Shown here: positions 1-8,336 of the stretch, piece by piece
Layout: each line of letters opens with the position of its first letter
How positions within the stretch are numbered: the stretch's first letter is position 1
Assembly (NCBI RefSeq): GCF_030344915.1
Contig: NZ_CP128233.1
Span: 2,232,001-2,296,000 of the forward strand
Length of the DNA stretch: 64,000 nucleotides
Source of the DNA: Neopusillimonas aromaticivorans
GTDB lineage: Bacteria > Pseudomonadota > Gammaproteobacteria > Burkholderiales > Burkholderiaceae_B
Reading direction: 5' to 3'
The notes under the pieces: model-generated
Seen by the model: only the letters and a program-made list of their open reading frames with translations
The model's database searches: none
Told to the model about the DNA's origin: nothing
Made by a program: the position numbers and the translations under genes

Positions 1-2
1 GC

Positions 3-632
3 GAATTGCTGCAAGGCCGCTCCGAACCCGATCTGCAGCGTGCCCGCGAGGCTTTGGCCGACTTGTTTTCAGGGCAGGTTGCCGGCAGCAGCCGTAACCG
101 TGCCCGTCAGGTAGCGATGGTAGGGTTGCGTGGCGCGGGCAAGTCAACGCTGGGGCGCATGCTGGCGGCCGATATCGGTTACCCGTTCATCGAACTGAGT
201 GATGAAATCGAGCGTGTGGCGGGGTGCCGGATTCTCGAAATCTACAGCCTGTACGGCCCCACCGCGTATCGGCGCTACGAAAAGCGTGCGCTTGAAGAAG
301 CTTTGCAGTTGTATCCCGAAATGGTTCTGGCAACGCCTGGCGGCATTGTTTCAGAGCCCTCTACATTGAATGTTCTGCTGTCGCATTGCTATACCGTGTG
401 GGTCAAGGCCACTCCGGAAGACCACATGGCCCGGGTCATGGCGCAGGGTGATTTTCGCCCCATGGCGGGCAACAACGAAGCCATGCTCGACCTCAAACGC
501 ATTCTTGCCGGTCGTGAGGCCTTTTACTCCAAGGCCGATTACACCTGTATGACCAGTCAGGTGGGTTTGACGGACGCGTTTGAACGTTTGCGTGCCCACA
601 TCCGGGAAGTCGCGGGGCTTTCGCTGGTTTGA
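3..632 (+). CDS. boxR: BoxR-type regulator, C-terminal shikimate-kinase-like part (5' end outside window)
   Basis: The frame is open from the left edge, so the start lies upstream. The visible part is a shikimate-kinase-like domain with a P-loop (GLRGAGKSTLG) near visible residue 40, followed by an acidic DEIE stretch and a late arginine region (GDFRPM). In the BoxR/BzdR family an N-terminal XRE-type helix-turn-helix is fused to this domain, which senses benzoyl-CoA and releases the repressor from DNA. The helix-turn-helix part is not visible here. The gene sits just upstream of boxC in the same direction, and TGCA-N6-TGCA sites lie in the gap between them. The identity is inferred from the domain plus context. 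An ordinary AroK is unlikely because of the N-terminal extension and the neighbours. Confidence 0.88.
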   Translation, partial: ELLQGRSEPDLQRAREALADLFSGQVAGSSRNRARQVAMVGLRGAGKSTLGRMLAADIGYPFIELSDEIERVAGCRILEIYSLYGPTAYRRYEKRALEEALQLYPEMVLATPGGIVSEPSTLNVLLSHCYTVWVKATPEDHMARVMAQGDFRPMAGNNEAMLDLKRILAGREAFYSKADYTCMTSQVGLTDAFERLRAHIREVAGLSLV

Positions 633-653
633 CCCGCAGTATTTTTCCAAACA

Positions 654-667
654 TGCATTTTTTTGCA
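654..667. promoter_or_regulatory. BoxR operator 1, TGCA-N6-TGCA
   Basis: Two TGCA half-sites (654-657 and 664-667) are separated by six T residues and form a palindrome. TGCA-N6-TGCA matches the published operator pattern of the related regulator BzdR. It lies just upstream of the -35 element of the boxC promoter. Binding by BoxR is inferred. Confidence 0.7.
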
Positions 668-676
668 TGTGTTTTG

Positions 677-705
677 TTGACGTCATCAAAGAGTTGCATT
701 ATGAT
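677..705 (+). promoter_or_regulatory. boxC sigma-70 promoter
   Basis: A -35 element TTGACG (677-682) and a -10 element TATGAT (700-705) are separated by exactly 17 bases. Transcription would start near 712, about 50 bases before the boxC start codon. The -10 element is overlapped by operator 2, so a bound repressor should block RNA polymerase directly. Confidence 0.75.
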
Positions 706-708
706 GCA
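695..708. promoter_or_regulatory. BoxR operator 2 overlapping the -10 box
   Basis: TGCA (695-698), six bases, TGCA (705-708). The centre is 41 bases from that of operator 1, close to four DNA turns, so both sites would face the same side of the helix. Overlap with the -10 element makes it the likely repressing site. Confidence 0.7.
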
Positions 709-723
709 CAAAAATTCATCAGA

Positions 724-737
724 TGCACTATTATTCA
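724..737. promoter_or_regulatory. possible third BoxR operator (degenerate)
   Basis: TGCA (724-727), six bases, TTCA (734-737). It differs from the operator pattern at one base and lies downstream of the predicted transcription start. BzdR-type promoters have several operators, so a weak third site is plausible but unproven. Confidence 0.35.
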
Positions 738-761
738 GCTTTACACAGAGGAGACTAATCC

Positions 762-2420
762 ATGACTCAAGCCGCATCCCGCGTAGATTTTCGCACCGAC
801 CCCAGTCAGTACAAGCACTGGGATTTGAGTTTTGACGGTGAAGTTGCCACCCTGGCAATGGACGTCAATGAAGATGCAGGCCTGCGTCCTGGTTACAAGC
901 TCAAGCTGAACTCGTATGACCTGGGGGTGGATATCGAGTTGCACGACGCCCTTCAGCGTATCCGCTTCGAGCATCCTGAAGTTCGCACGGTTGTCCTGAC
1001 CAGCAATAAAGACCGCATTTTCTGCTCGGGCGCCAATATTTTCATGCTGGGTCTCTCCTCTCACGCCTGGAAAGTCAACTTCTGTAAATTCACCAACGAA
1101 ACCCGTAACGGCATCGAAGACTCCAGCCGTCACAGCGGTCTCAAGTTCATTGCTGCCGTCAACGGTGCGTGTGCCGGCGGTGGCTACGAAGTGGCACTGG
1201 CCTGCGATGAAATCCTTCTGATCGATGACCGTTCGTCGGCTGTTTCATTGCCCGAGGTGCCCTTGCTGGGCGTGTTGCCTGGTACCGGTGGTCTGACCCG
1301 TGTTACTGACAAGCGCAAGGTCCGTCATGACCGTGCCGACATCTTCTGCACTCTGGTAGAGGGTGTGCGTGGCGAACGTGCCAAAGAATGGCGCCTGGTT
1401 GACGACGTCATCAAGCCCAACCTGTTCGCGGAAGGCGTTAAAAAGCGTGCGGCTGAACTGGCGGCGACCAGCAACCGCCCTGTCGGTGCCAAAGGGGTTG
1501 CCCTGACACCCGTTCAGCGCGAAGACAGTGCCGATGCCCTGACCTATAAATTTGTGCAGGTCACCATCGACCGCAACCAGCGTATCGCTACCCTGGTTGT
1601 CAAGGCGCCTGATGCCGATGTGCCGACTGATATCGCTGCCATCGAAGCCCAGGGCGCTGCATGGTGGCCTCTGCAAATGGCACGTGAGCTCGACGACGCC
1701 ATCCTGCAATTGCGCTCCAACGAGCTCGATATCGGCACCTGGGTCCTCAAGACCGAGGGTGATGCAGGCCGTGTTCTGGCCGCAGATGCAACGCTGCAAA
1801 AATTTGCAGACAATTGGTTCGTTCGTGAAACCACCGGTATGCTGCGTCGCACGCTGGCCCGCCTGGATGTGACCTCGCGCTCGCTGTTTGCCCTGATCGA
1901 ACCGGGTTCATGTTTCGCCGGCACGCTGCTTGAGCTGGCATTGGCCGCTGACCGCACCTATATGCTTGACGATCCTGAAACCGACACGCCGGCACAGATC
2001 GTTGCAAATGAACTGAACTTTGGTACGTACCCCATGGTCAGTGCCCAGTCCCGCCTCGAACGCCGCTTCTACGAAGAAGCACCTGCACTGGACGCGGTTC
2101 GTGCCGTCATCGGCCAGACGCTGTCGCCTGCCGAAGCCGAGAAACTGGGCCTGATTACGTTTGCCCTTGATGATCTTGATTGGGCTGATGAAATCCGTAT
2201 CGCGCTTGAAGAGCGTGTCGCCCTGTCGCCTGATTCGCTGACAGGTCTGGAAGCCAATTTGCGCTTTGGCGTGAAAGAAACGATGGAAACCCGTGTGTTT
2301 GGTCGCTTGTCGGCCTGGCAGAACTGGATCTTCTATCGGCCGAATGCTTCGGGTGAAAAAGGTGCCCTCAAGCTTTACGGCAAAGGTGAGAAACCCAGCT
2401 TTGACTGGAATCGTGTGTAA
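762..2420 (+). CDS. boxC: 2,3-epoxybenzoyl-CoA dihydrolase (benzoyl-CoA-dihydrodiol lyase) BoxC
   Basis: The 552-residue protein belongs to the crotonase (enoyl-CoA hydratase) superfamily and has the double-length architecture typical of BoxC. The oxyanion-hole region AVNGACAGGGYEVALACDE lies near residue 130. A second crotonase-like half follows from about residue 260. BoxC hydrolyses and cleaves the ring of 2,3-epoxybenzoyl-CoA, the product of BoxAB, giving 3,4-dehydroadipyl-CoA semialdehyde and formate in the cytoplasm. The start is supported by a GAGGAG ribosome site ending about 10 bases upstream. It is the first gene after the regulated promoter and lies 34 bases before boxB. Confidence 0.95.
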   Translation: MTQAASRVDFRTDPSQYKHWDLSFDGEVATLAMDVNEDAGLRPGYKLKLNSYDLGVDIELHDALQRIRFEHPEVRTVVLTSNKDRIFCSGANIFMLGLSSHAWKVNFCKFTNETRNGIEDSSRHSGLKFIAAVNGACAGGGYEVALACDEILLIDDRSSAVSLPEVPLLGVLPGTGGLTRVTDKRKVRHDRADIFCTLVEGVRGERAKEWRLVDDVIKPNLFAEGVKKRAAELAATSNRPVGAKGVALTPVQREDSADALTYKFVQVTIDRNQRIATLVVKAPDADVPTDIAAIEAQGAAWWPLQMARELDDAILQLRSNELDIGTWVLKTEGDAGRVLAADATLQKFADNWFVRETTGMLRRTLARLDVTSRSLFALIEPGSCFAGTLLELALAADRTYMLDDPETDTPAQIVANELNFGTYPMVSAQSRLERRFYEEAPALDAVRAVIGQTLSPAEAEKLGLITFALDDLDWADEIRIALEERVALSPDSLTGLEANLRFGVKETMETRVFGRLSAWQNWIFYRPNASGEKGALKLYGKGEKPSFDWNRV

Positions 2421-2454
2421 GTCTACGACGATAAAATCTACAGGAGTCAACAAG

Positions 2455-3882
2455 ATGGCCGGTATCAATTACTCAGAAAAGATCCCCAATAATGTCAACC
2501 TGTCCAGCGACCGCACATTGCAGCGCGCGCTTGAGCACTGGCAGCCCAACTACCTGAAGTGGTGGGCCGACATGGGTCCTGAATCGTCGCAGAACATGGA
2601 CGTTTACCTGCGTACTGCAGTCAGCGTCGATCCGAGCGGCTGGGCCCACTTTGAACACGTCAAGATGCCCGATTACCGTTGGGGCATTTTCCTGACGCCG
2701 CCCGAGCAAGACCGCAAGATTCACTTTGGCGAGCACATGGGCGAAGCCGCATGGCAAGATGCGCCGGGCGAATACCGTGCGAACCTGCGCCGCATTATCG
2801 TGACCCAGGGCGACACCGAGCCCGCATCGGTCGAGCAGCAGCGTCACCTGGGCCTGACCGCGCCTTCGCAGTACGACCTGCGCAACCTGTTCCAGGTCAA
2901 CGTTGAAGAAGGGCGTCACCTGTGGGCCATGGTTTATCTGTTGCACCGCTACTTCGGGCGTGATGGCCGTGAAGAGGCCGATGCACTGTTGCAGCGCAAT
3001 TCGGGCAGCGAGGAAAGCCCCCGTATTCTGGGTGCCTTCAATGAAAAAACGCCCGACTGGCTGGCGTTCTACATGTTCACGTATTTCACTGACCGTGACG
3101 GCAAGTTCCAGCTCTGTGCCTTGGCTGAATCGGCTTTCGATCCGCTGGCGCGTACGACGAAGTTCATGCTGACCGAAGAAGCACACCACATGTTCGTGGG
3201 TGAGTCGGGTGTCTCGCGTGTTCTGCAGCGTACGGCACAGGTCATGAACGAGCTCAAGACCGACGACCCCGCCGCAATCCGCCGTGCCGGTGTCATCGAT
3301 CTGCCGACCATCCAGCGCTATCTGAACTTCCACTTCAGCGTCACGATCGACCTGTTCGGTGCCGACCAGTCGTCCAATGCCGCTACGTTCTACACAACCG
3401 GTCTGAAAGGCCGCTTCGAAGAAGGTAAACGCACAGACGACCACATCCTCAAGAACGACACTTACCGCGTTCTGGAAGTCAAGGACGGCAAGTTGAACGA
3501 AGTCGAAGTGCCTATGCTCAACGCACTGAACGAAGTTCTGCGTGACGACTATATCCGTGACTCGATGGCCGGTGTCCAGCGTTGGAACAAGGTTCTGGAA
3601 AAAGCGGGCATTGACTTCCGCCTTACCGTTCCGCACAAAGCGTTCAACCGCAAGATCGGCACCCTGTCGGGGATCCGTGTCTCGCCGGACGGTACCGTGC
3701 TGACCGAAGAACAATGGAAAGCCAACGTTGACAACTGGCTGCCCACTCCGGAAGACCGTGCATTCGTGGCTTCCCTGATGGGTCGTGTGGTAGAGCCCGG
3801 CAAGTTTGCCAACTGGATTTCGCCTCCGGTCATGGGCATCAACCGTCAGCCCGTTGACTTCGACTACGTTCGTTTCAACTAA
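2455..3882 (+). CDS. boxB: benzoyl-CoA 2,3-epoxidase, di-iron subunit BoxB
   Basis: The 475-residue protein is the oxygenase component that converts benzoyl-CoA to 2,3-epoxybenzoyl-CoA using O2 and electrons from BoxA. The class I di-iron motifs are present: EEGRHLW near residue 150 and EEAHHMF near residue 240. The start codon was chosen for its AGGAG ribosome site (about 2442) and because the protein then begins like known BoxB (MAGINYSEKIPNN). The frame stays open upstream into boxC, but that part is not expected to be translated. It follows boxC by 34 bases and is clearly in the same operon. Confidence 0.96.
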   Translation: MAGINYSEKIPNNVNLSSDRTLQRALEHWQPNYLKWWADMGPESSQNMDVYLRTAVSVDPSGWAHFEHVKMPDYRWGIFLTPPEQDRKIHFGEHMGEAAWQDAPGEYRANLRRIIVTQGDTEPASVEQQRHLGLTAPSQYDLRNLFQVNVEEGRHLWAMVYLLHRYFGRDGREEADALLQRNSGSEESPRILGAFNEKTPDWLAFYMFTYFTDRDGKFQLCALAESAFDPLARTTKFMLTEEAHHMFVGESGVSRVLQRTAQVMNELKTDDPAAIRRAGVIDLPTIQRYLNFHFSVTIDLFGADQSSNAATFYTTGLKGRFEEGKRTDDHILKNDTYRVLEVKDGKLNEVEVPMLNALNEVLRDDYIRDSMAGVQRWNKVLEKAGIDFRLTVPHKAFNRKIGTLSGIRVSPDGTVLTEEQWKANVDNWLPTPEDRAFVASLMGRVVEPGKFANWISPPVMGINRQPVDFDYVRFN

Positions 3883-3909
3883 TCCGTTTTACTGACTCGT
3901 AGTACCCTG

Positions 3910-3943
3910 TAATCGGGCGCGTGCTCTGGCATTCGCCCGATTA
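3910..3943 (+). other. hairpin between boxB and boxA
   Basis: A perfect 10-base-pair inverted repeat (3910-3919 with 3934-3943, arm TAATCGGGCG) has a 14-base loop. No run of T follows, so it is not a standard terminator. It sits in the 139-base gap between boxB and boxA and could protect the boxCB message or lower boxA expression. Confidence 0.5.
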
Positions 3944-4021
3944 TCGATTTAGCATACCCGTTTGTATAAAAGTCGCATGTGTCGGCCTTACGCCGCAGTG
4001 CGTCCGCCAAGGAGACTCTTG

Positions 4022-5293
4022 ATGACAGCAGCGTCGGCCGTTACCGTTAAAAAGCAGCACCTGATCGACCCTGAAATCTGTATTCGTTGCAATACGTGTG
4101 AAGAAAGTTGCCCGATTGATGCGATCACACATGATGTCAACAACTATGTGGTTGATGACAGCATTTGCAATGACTGTATGGCTTGTGTGCCGCCCTGTCC
4201 GACGGGTGCCATCGACAACTGGATTCAGGTGCTCAGCACCAATACCTATTCCGTAGAAGAGCAGTTCACCTGGAATGAATTGCCCGAGCCACAGGAAGTC
4301 CCCGAGGGTGTAGCTCAAGACATGTCCGAGCCGGTGGAAGTGGTTCCCGCCGAAGCCTTGTCGGCGGATGAGGCCGCGCTGACGAATGTCGCCAATACGC
4401 CGTTTACTGCCGCAGGCGCCAGTATTCCGCCTTGGTCGGCAGCCCACCCGTATGTCAACTGGTATACCCACAAGAATCCGGTCAGCGCCACCGTGGTGGG
4501 TAATTACCGCGTTACCGACAGCGATACCGAAAGCGACATTCATCATATCGTGCTTGATTTTGGCGACAACCCCATGCCAGTCCTCGAGGGGCAGTCAATT
4601 GCGATCTTCCCGCCCGGCAACGATGCCAACGGGCGGGCGCACCATGCACGCCAGTACTCCATCGCCAGCCCGCGTGACGGCGAACGTCCCGGTTATAACA
4701 ACCTGTCCATTACCGTGAAGCGTGTTCGTGCCGGTCACGACAGCAACCCGGTTGATGGCGTGTGTTCAAACTACCTGTGCGATTTGCAGAAAAATGACGT
4801 CGTCAAGGTCATTGGTCCGTTCGGCAGCAGTTTCCTGATGCCAAACCAGCCCGATGCCAACATCGTGATGATTTGTACCGGCACCGGTGCAGCCCCCATG
4901 CGTGCCATGACCGAACGCTGTCGTCGCCTGACCAAAGAGAATAAGTTCAATGGCACCTTGATGCTGTTCTTCGGTGCCCGCACTGAACGTGAACTGCCGT
5001 ACTTTGGTCCGTTGATGAACCTGCCCAAAGACTTTATCGATGTGAACCTGGCGTTGTCGCGTTCAGCCGACAAGCCCAAGAAATACGTGCAGGACCTCAT
5101 TCGCGAACGCGCGCACGATGTGATGAATCTGTTGAAAGACAGTAAAACCTGCGTCTATGTGTGTGGTTTGAAAGGGATGGAAGAGGGTGTGCTGTCGGCC
5201 CTGAAAGACATCGTTACCGAAAGTGGCCGCAACTGGGAAGACATGCACGCAGAACTTAAAGCCAAAGGTCGGCTACACTTCGAGACTTACTAA
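4022..5293 (+). CDS. boxA: benzoyl-CoA oxygenase reductase subunit BoxA
   Basis: The 423-residue protein starts with two 4Fe-4S ferredoxin motifs (CIRCNTCEESCP near residue 20 and CNDCMACVPPCP near residue 50). A ferredoxin-NADP reductase-like module follows, with the FAD site RQYSIASP and nucleotide site CTGTGAAPMRA. It oxidises NADPH and passes electrons to BoxB. The start at 4022 has a strong AAGGAG ribosome site. An in-frame upstream extension to 3962 lacks such a site and was not used. It completes the boxCBA set, and no frame repair is needed. Confidence 0.95.
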   Translation: MTAASAVTVKKQHLIDPEICIRCNTCEESCPIDAITHDVNNYVVDDSICNDCMACVPPCPTGAIDNWIQVLSTNTYSVEEQFTWNELPEPQEVPEGVAQDMSEPVEVVPAEALSADEAALTNVANTPFTAAGASIPPWSAAHPYVNWYTHKNPVSATVVGNYRVTDSDTESDIHHIVLDFGDNPMPVLEGQSIAIFPPGNDANGRAHHARQYSIASPRDGERPGYNNLSITVKRVRAGHDSNPVDGVCSNYLCDLQKNDVVKVIGPFGSSFLMPNQPDANIVMICTGTGAAPMRAMTERCRRLTKENKFNGTLMLFFGARTERELPYFGPLMNLPKDFIDVNLALSRSADKPKKYVQDLIRERAHDVMNLLKDSKTCVYVCGLKGMEEGVLSALKDIVTESGRNWEDMHAELKAKGRLHFETY

Positions 5294-5326
5294 TCTTGAT
5301 CACTTTCTTGAAACAGGTCGTGTGAT

Positions 5327-5776
5327 ATGAAATTCAGTGAGTTTCAGGTTGGGCAGGTCTTGCACCACCCTCCTGTTGTGGTAACCGAAGCCGAGATGAT
5401 CGACTTTGCCCAAAAGTTCGATCCCCAGTGGTTTCATACTGATCCCGAGGCGGCCCGGAAGGGGCGTTGGGGCGGTATCATCGGCAGTGGCTGGCTAACC
5501 TGCAGTCTGGCCATGCGCATGGCTGTCGATGCCGTATTGCACGATTCAGAAAGCTTTGCGTCGCCGGGTGTCGATAAGGTGCGCTGGATGTTGCCAACGC
5601 GTCCTGGAGATGCCTTGCGTCTTGAAATGCACGTTGATTCGGTGCGTGTGTCGTCCACGCGCAGCGATCTGGGCATTTTGCGCTGGACCTGGAGCATGTT
5701 CAACCAGAACAACGAGCAGGTTCTTGAGGTTGAGGCCACCAGCCTTTTTGATCTGGGTACGTCAGCGGCTTCCTGA
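5327..5776 (+). CDS. MaoC-like hotdog-fold dehydratase family protein
   Basis: The 149-residue single-domain protein has the MaoC/(R)-hydratase hotdog pattern. It includes the FDPQWFHTDPEAA segment, which carries the Asp and His usually used in catalysis, followed by GGIIGSGW. It lies 33 bases after boxA in the same direction, so it is probably co-transcribed with the box genes. Relatives hydrate enoyl-CoA esters, or act on the acyl-CoA intermediates formed after ring opening. The exact substrate cannot be read from the sequence. A strong terminator follows. Confidence 0.85.
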   Translation: MKFSEFQVGQVLHHPPVVVTEAEMIDFAQKFDPQWFHTDPEAARKGRWGGIIGSGWLTCSLAMRMAVDAVLHDSESFASPGVDKVRWMLPTRPGDALRLEMHVDSVRVSSTRSDLGILRWTWSMFNQNNEQVLEVEATSLFDLGTSAAS

Positions 5777-5795
5777 AACCCCGATACATAGCTGG

Positions 5796-5844
5796 CCAAA
5801 ACAAAGACCCCGCCAACGTAGTGTTGGCGGGGTCTTTGTTTTGG
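5796..5844. terminator. strong, probably bidirectional terminator
   Basis: A perfect 22-base-pair inverted repeat (5796-5817 with 5823-5844) has a 5-base loop. The core arm is GACCCCGCCAAC, flanked by A-rich and T-rich ends on each strand. It can end transcripts from both the box operon and the convergent gcdH gene. Confidence 0.85.
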
Positions 5845-5869
5845 TGCCATTGCGACAAGCAATGGCACC
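5843..5869. other. second hairpin abutting the terminator
   Basis: A perfect 10-base-pair inverted repeat (5843-5852 with 5860-5869, arm GGTGCCATTG) has a 7-base loop. Its left arm shares two bases with the right arm of the preceding terminator, so the two stems compete slightly. There is no clear T run. Confidence 0.45.
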
Positions 5870-5957
5870 GCTTCATGTTTGCAACACATGACCGGGTAGC
5901 AGCCGGGCGTTGTTTACGTTTTACAACAGCACCCGATTTGCGCCGGCCGGGGGCCGA

Positions 5958-7151
5958 TCAGAAGAACGCTTGCAGACCGGTTTGGGCACGACCCAGGATG
6001 AGGGCGTGAACGTCGTGTGTACCTTCGTAGGTGTTGACGACCTCCAGGTTGACCAGGTGACGGGCAACGCCGAATTCATCAGAGATACCGTTGCCACCCA
6101 GCATGTCGCGGGCCATGCGGGCGATGTCGAGCGACTTGCCGCATGAATTGCGTTTCATGATCGAGGTGATTTCGACAGCAGCCGTGCCTTCATCTTTCAT
6201 GCGGCCCAAACGCAGGCAGCCTTGCAGGGCCAGCGTGATTTCGGTTTGCATGTCAGCCAGTTTTTTCTGGATGAGCTGGTTCTGGGCCAGAGGGCGACCA
6301 AACTGTTTGCGGTCGAGGGTGTACTGACGGGCGGTGTGCCAGCAGAACTCTGCCGCACCCAAGGCACCCCAGGCAATACCATAGCGTGCCGAGTTCAGGC
6401 AGGTGAACGGGCCACGAAGACCGGATACGCCGGGCATCATCTGTTCGTCGCTGACCTCGACTTCGTCCATGACGATTTCGCCGGTGATGGAAGCACGCAG
6501 GCCGACTTTGCCGTGGATAGCCGGTGCCGACAGGCCTTTCATGCCTTTTTCAAGAATGAAGCCGCGGATCTTGCCGTCGAAGTCACCGCCAACGCACTTG
6601 GCCCAGACGACGAAAACGTCGGCGATGGGCGAGTTGGTGATCCACATTTTTGCGCCTGACAGCTTGTAGCCGTTAGCCGTTTTGACAGCACGTGTTTCCA
6701 TGCCGCCGGGGTCGGAACCGTGGTTGGGTTCGGTCAGGCCGAAACAGCCAATCCATTCGCCGCTGGCCAGCTTGGGCAGGTATTTCTGCTTTTGCGCTTC
6801 GCTGCCGAATTCGTTGATGGGAACCATGACCAAGGACGATTGCACGCTCATCATCGAACGGTAGCCTGAGTCGACACGCTCAACTTCGCGAGCGATCAGG
6901 CCGTAGCAGACGTAGTTCAGGCCCGAGCCACCGTATTCGGTGGGGATGGTGGGGCCGAGCAGACCCAGTTCACCCATTTCGCGGAAAATGGCCGCGTCGG
7001 TTTTTTCGTGACGGAAGGCTTCCAGGACGCGGGGCGCCAGCTTGTCTTGTGCGTAAGCGTAGGCCGCATCGCGGACCATGCGCTCTTCTTCGGTGAGTTG
7101 CGAATCCAGCAACAGGGGATCTTCCCAATTGAATGAAGGGGCCGATGACAT
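5958..7151 (-). CDS. gcdH: glutaryl-CoA dehydrogenase, acyl-CoA dehydrogenase family
   Basis: The 397-residue flavoprotein has the full acyl-CoA dehydrogenase fold. The FAD region is GCFGLTEPNHGSDPGG near residue 140. The C-terminal catalytic glutamate lies in NTYEGTHDVHALILG near residue 370. The early VDSGYRSMMSVQSSLVM segment is characteristic of glutaryl-CoA dehydrogenases. It oxidises and decarboxylates glutaryl-CoA to crotonyl-CoA, in lysine, tryptophan or aromatic degradation. It is transcribed away from a LysR gene with a shared palindrome between them, the usual gcdH-gcdR layout. Confidence 0.92.
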   Translation of the reverse strand: MSSAPSFNWEDPLLLDSQLTEEERMVRDAAYAYAQDKLAPRVLEAFRHEKTDAAIFREMGELGLLGPTIPTEYGGSGLNYVCYGLIAREVERVDSGYRSMMSVQSSLVMVPINEFGSEAQKQKYLPKLASGEWIGCFGLTEPNHGSDPGGMETRAVKTANGYKLSGAKMWITNSPIADVFVVWAKCVGGDFDGKIRGFILEKGMKGLSAPAIHGKVGLRASITGEIVMDEVEVSDEQMMPGVSGLRGPFTCLNSARYGIAWGALGAAEFCWHTARQYTLDRKQFGRPLAQNQLIQKKLADMQTEITLALQGCLRLGRMKDEGTAAVEITSIMKRNSCGKSLDIARMARDMLGGNGISDEFGVARHLVNLEVVNTYEGTHDVHALILGRAQTGLQAFF

Positions 7152-7262
7152 AGGGTGTGCTCCGAGTCGAAAGTTTAGGTTTAAAGTATTCTTGCCGAAA
7201 AAATAGCCGTTGACAAGAACAATACGGCGAATACCGACAGGTTATGTGAGTTATAGGCACAT

Positions 7263-7281
7263 TGCAATTGATAAAATTGCA
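7263..7281. promoter_or_regulatory. LysR-type operator in the gcdH/lysR divergent gap
   Basis: A perfect inverted repeat, TGCAATT (7263-7269), five bases, AATTGCA (7275-7281), lies between the divergent gcdH and LysR start codons. Its size and position fit a LysR-family binding site controlling gcdH. The link to this particular regulator is inferred. Confidence 0.6.
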
Positions 7282-7357
7282 CATTGTCGTGACAATTGCG
7301 CACGTTGAACGGGGCAATCAGGTTAACGATACTGAATTGCCGGCAAAAGGGGAAGTC

Positions 7358-8283
7358 ATGCGAAAAGGGGTGCCGAATCTCGGGGCGTTGCAGGCGTTTG
7401 AGGCCACCGCCCGTCTGGGCTCATTCTCGCGGGCGGCCGAAGAGCTGTCGCTGACGCACAGTGCCGTGTTCCGGCAGGTCAGTGGTCTGGAAGAGCGTCT
7501 GGGCGTGGCCTTGTTTACACGCGTGCGGCGACGCATTGTATTGACGGATGCAGGGGCTGAATATGCAGGCCGGGTGCGGCATCATCTTGAACAGCTGGAA
7601 AAAGACACCTTTGGTGTCATGTCGCGTGCGGCGCTTGGGCATAGCCTGCATATTGCAGTGTTGCCCACGCTGGCCACCACCTGGCTGATTCCCCGCTTGC
7701 CGTTGCTGCAGGCGCGTCACCCTGACATCGCGGTGAGTCTGTCGGTGCGGACATTGCCGTTCCAGTTTGCCGATCACCCGTTTGATGCGGCAATCTATCA
7801 CGCCGAGCAGCCTTGGCCGGGTACCCAGGGCATACGGTTGTTCGATGAAGAGGCGATGCTGCCGGTGTGTGCGCCTCGCCTCTATGACGCGGCGCGCGCA
7901 ACACCGGAAGGGCTGTCATCCCTGACCCATCTGCACGTGATGTCGCGGCCTCATGCGTGGCGTGACTGGTATCGTACCCAAGGGCTGGACTGGCATCCCT
8001 CCATCGGGGCGGGGCCGCGCTACGAATTGTTTACGATGGTGCTGGCGGCCGTACATGCCGGGCTTGGCGTGGGGTTGATTCCGCGGTTTTGGCGCGCGAG
8101 GCGCTGGCGGCGGGCGATCTGGTCGTGCCTTTTGACGGGGCATTGCCGATGCGACAGTCTTACTATTTCAGTTATCCGGTGCAGCATGTGCCCAATGACG
8201 CGCTCAAGGTCTTTGAGGCCTGGCTGGATGAGGTGGTGGCGACCCAGTCGACGGTGCCGTGGTTACCAGACATGGGAAATTGA
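7358..8283 (+). CDS. LysR-family regulator, probably of gcdH
   Basis: The protein (308 residues after one repair) begins with a winged helix-turn-helix (LGALQAFEATARLGSFSRAAEELSLTHSAVFRQVSGLEE, residues 8-46) and continues as a LysR substrate-binding domain. The start at 7358 gives the usual spacing to the helix-turn-helix. The frame breaks near 8090 at a TTTT run; adding one T rejoins it to a normal C-terminus ending at 8283. It diverges from gcdH and likely controls it, as GcdR does in other proteobacteria. Confidence 0.85.
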
Positions 8284-8336
8284 ACGATGACACTTCCAAT
8301 GGCGCCCCAATGCTGTCGCCCGAAAAGGAGAGTTGA

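Noticed and set aside
2473..3714. 413-codon open frame antisense to boxB
   Set aside because: It mirrors codon bias of a clearly real gene, has no ribosome site and no recognisable domain.
3910..3943. terminator ending the boxCB transcript
   Set aside because: No T run follows the stem and boxA is needed with boxB; kept only as a hairpin.
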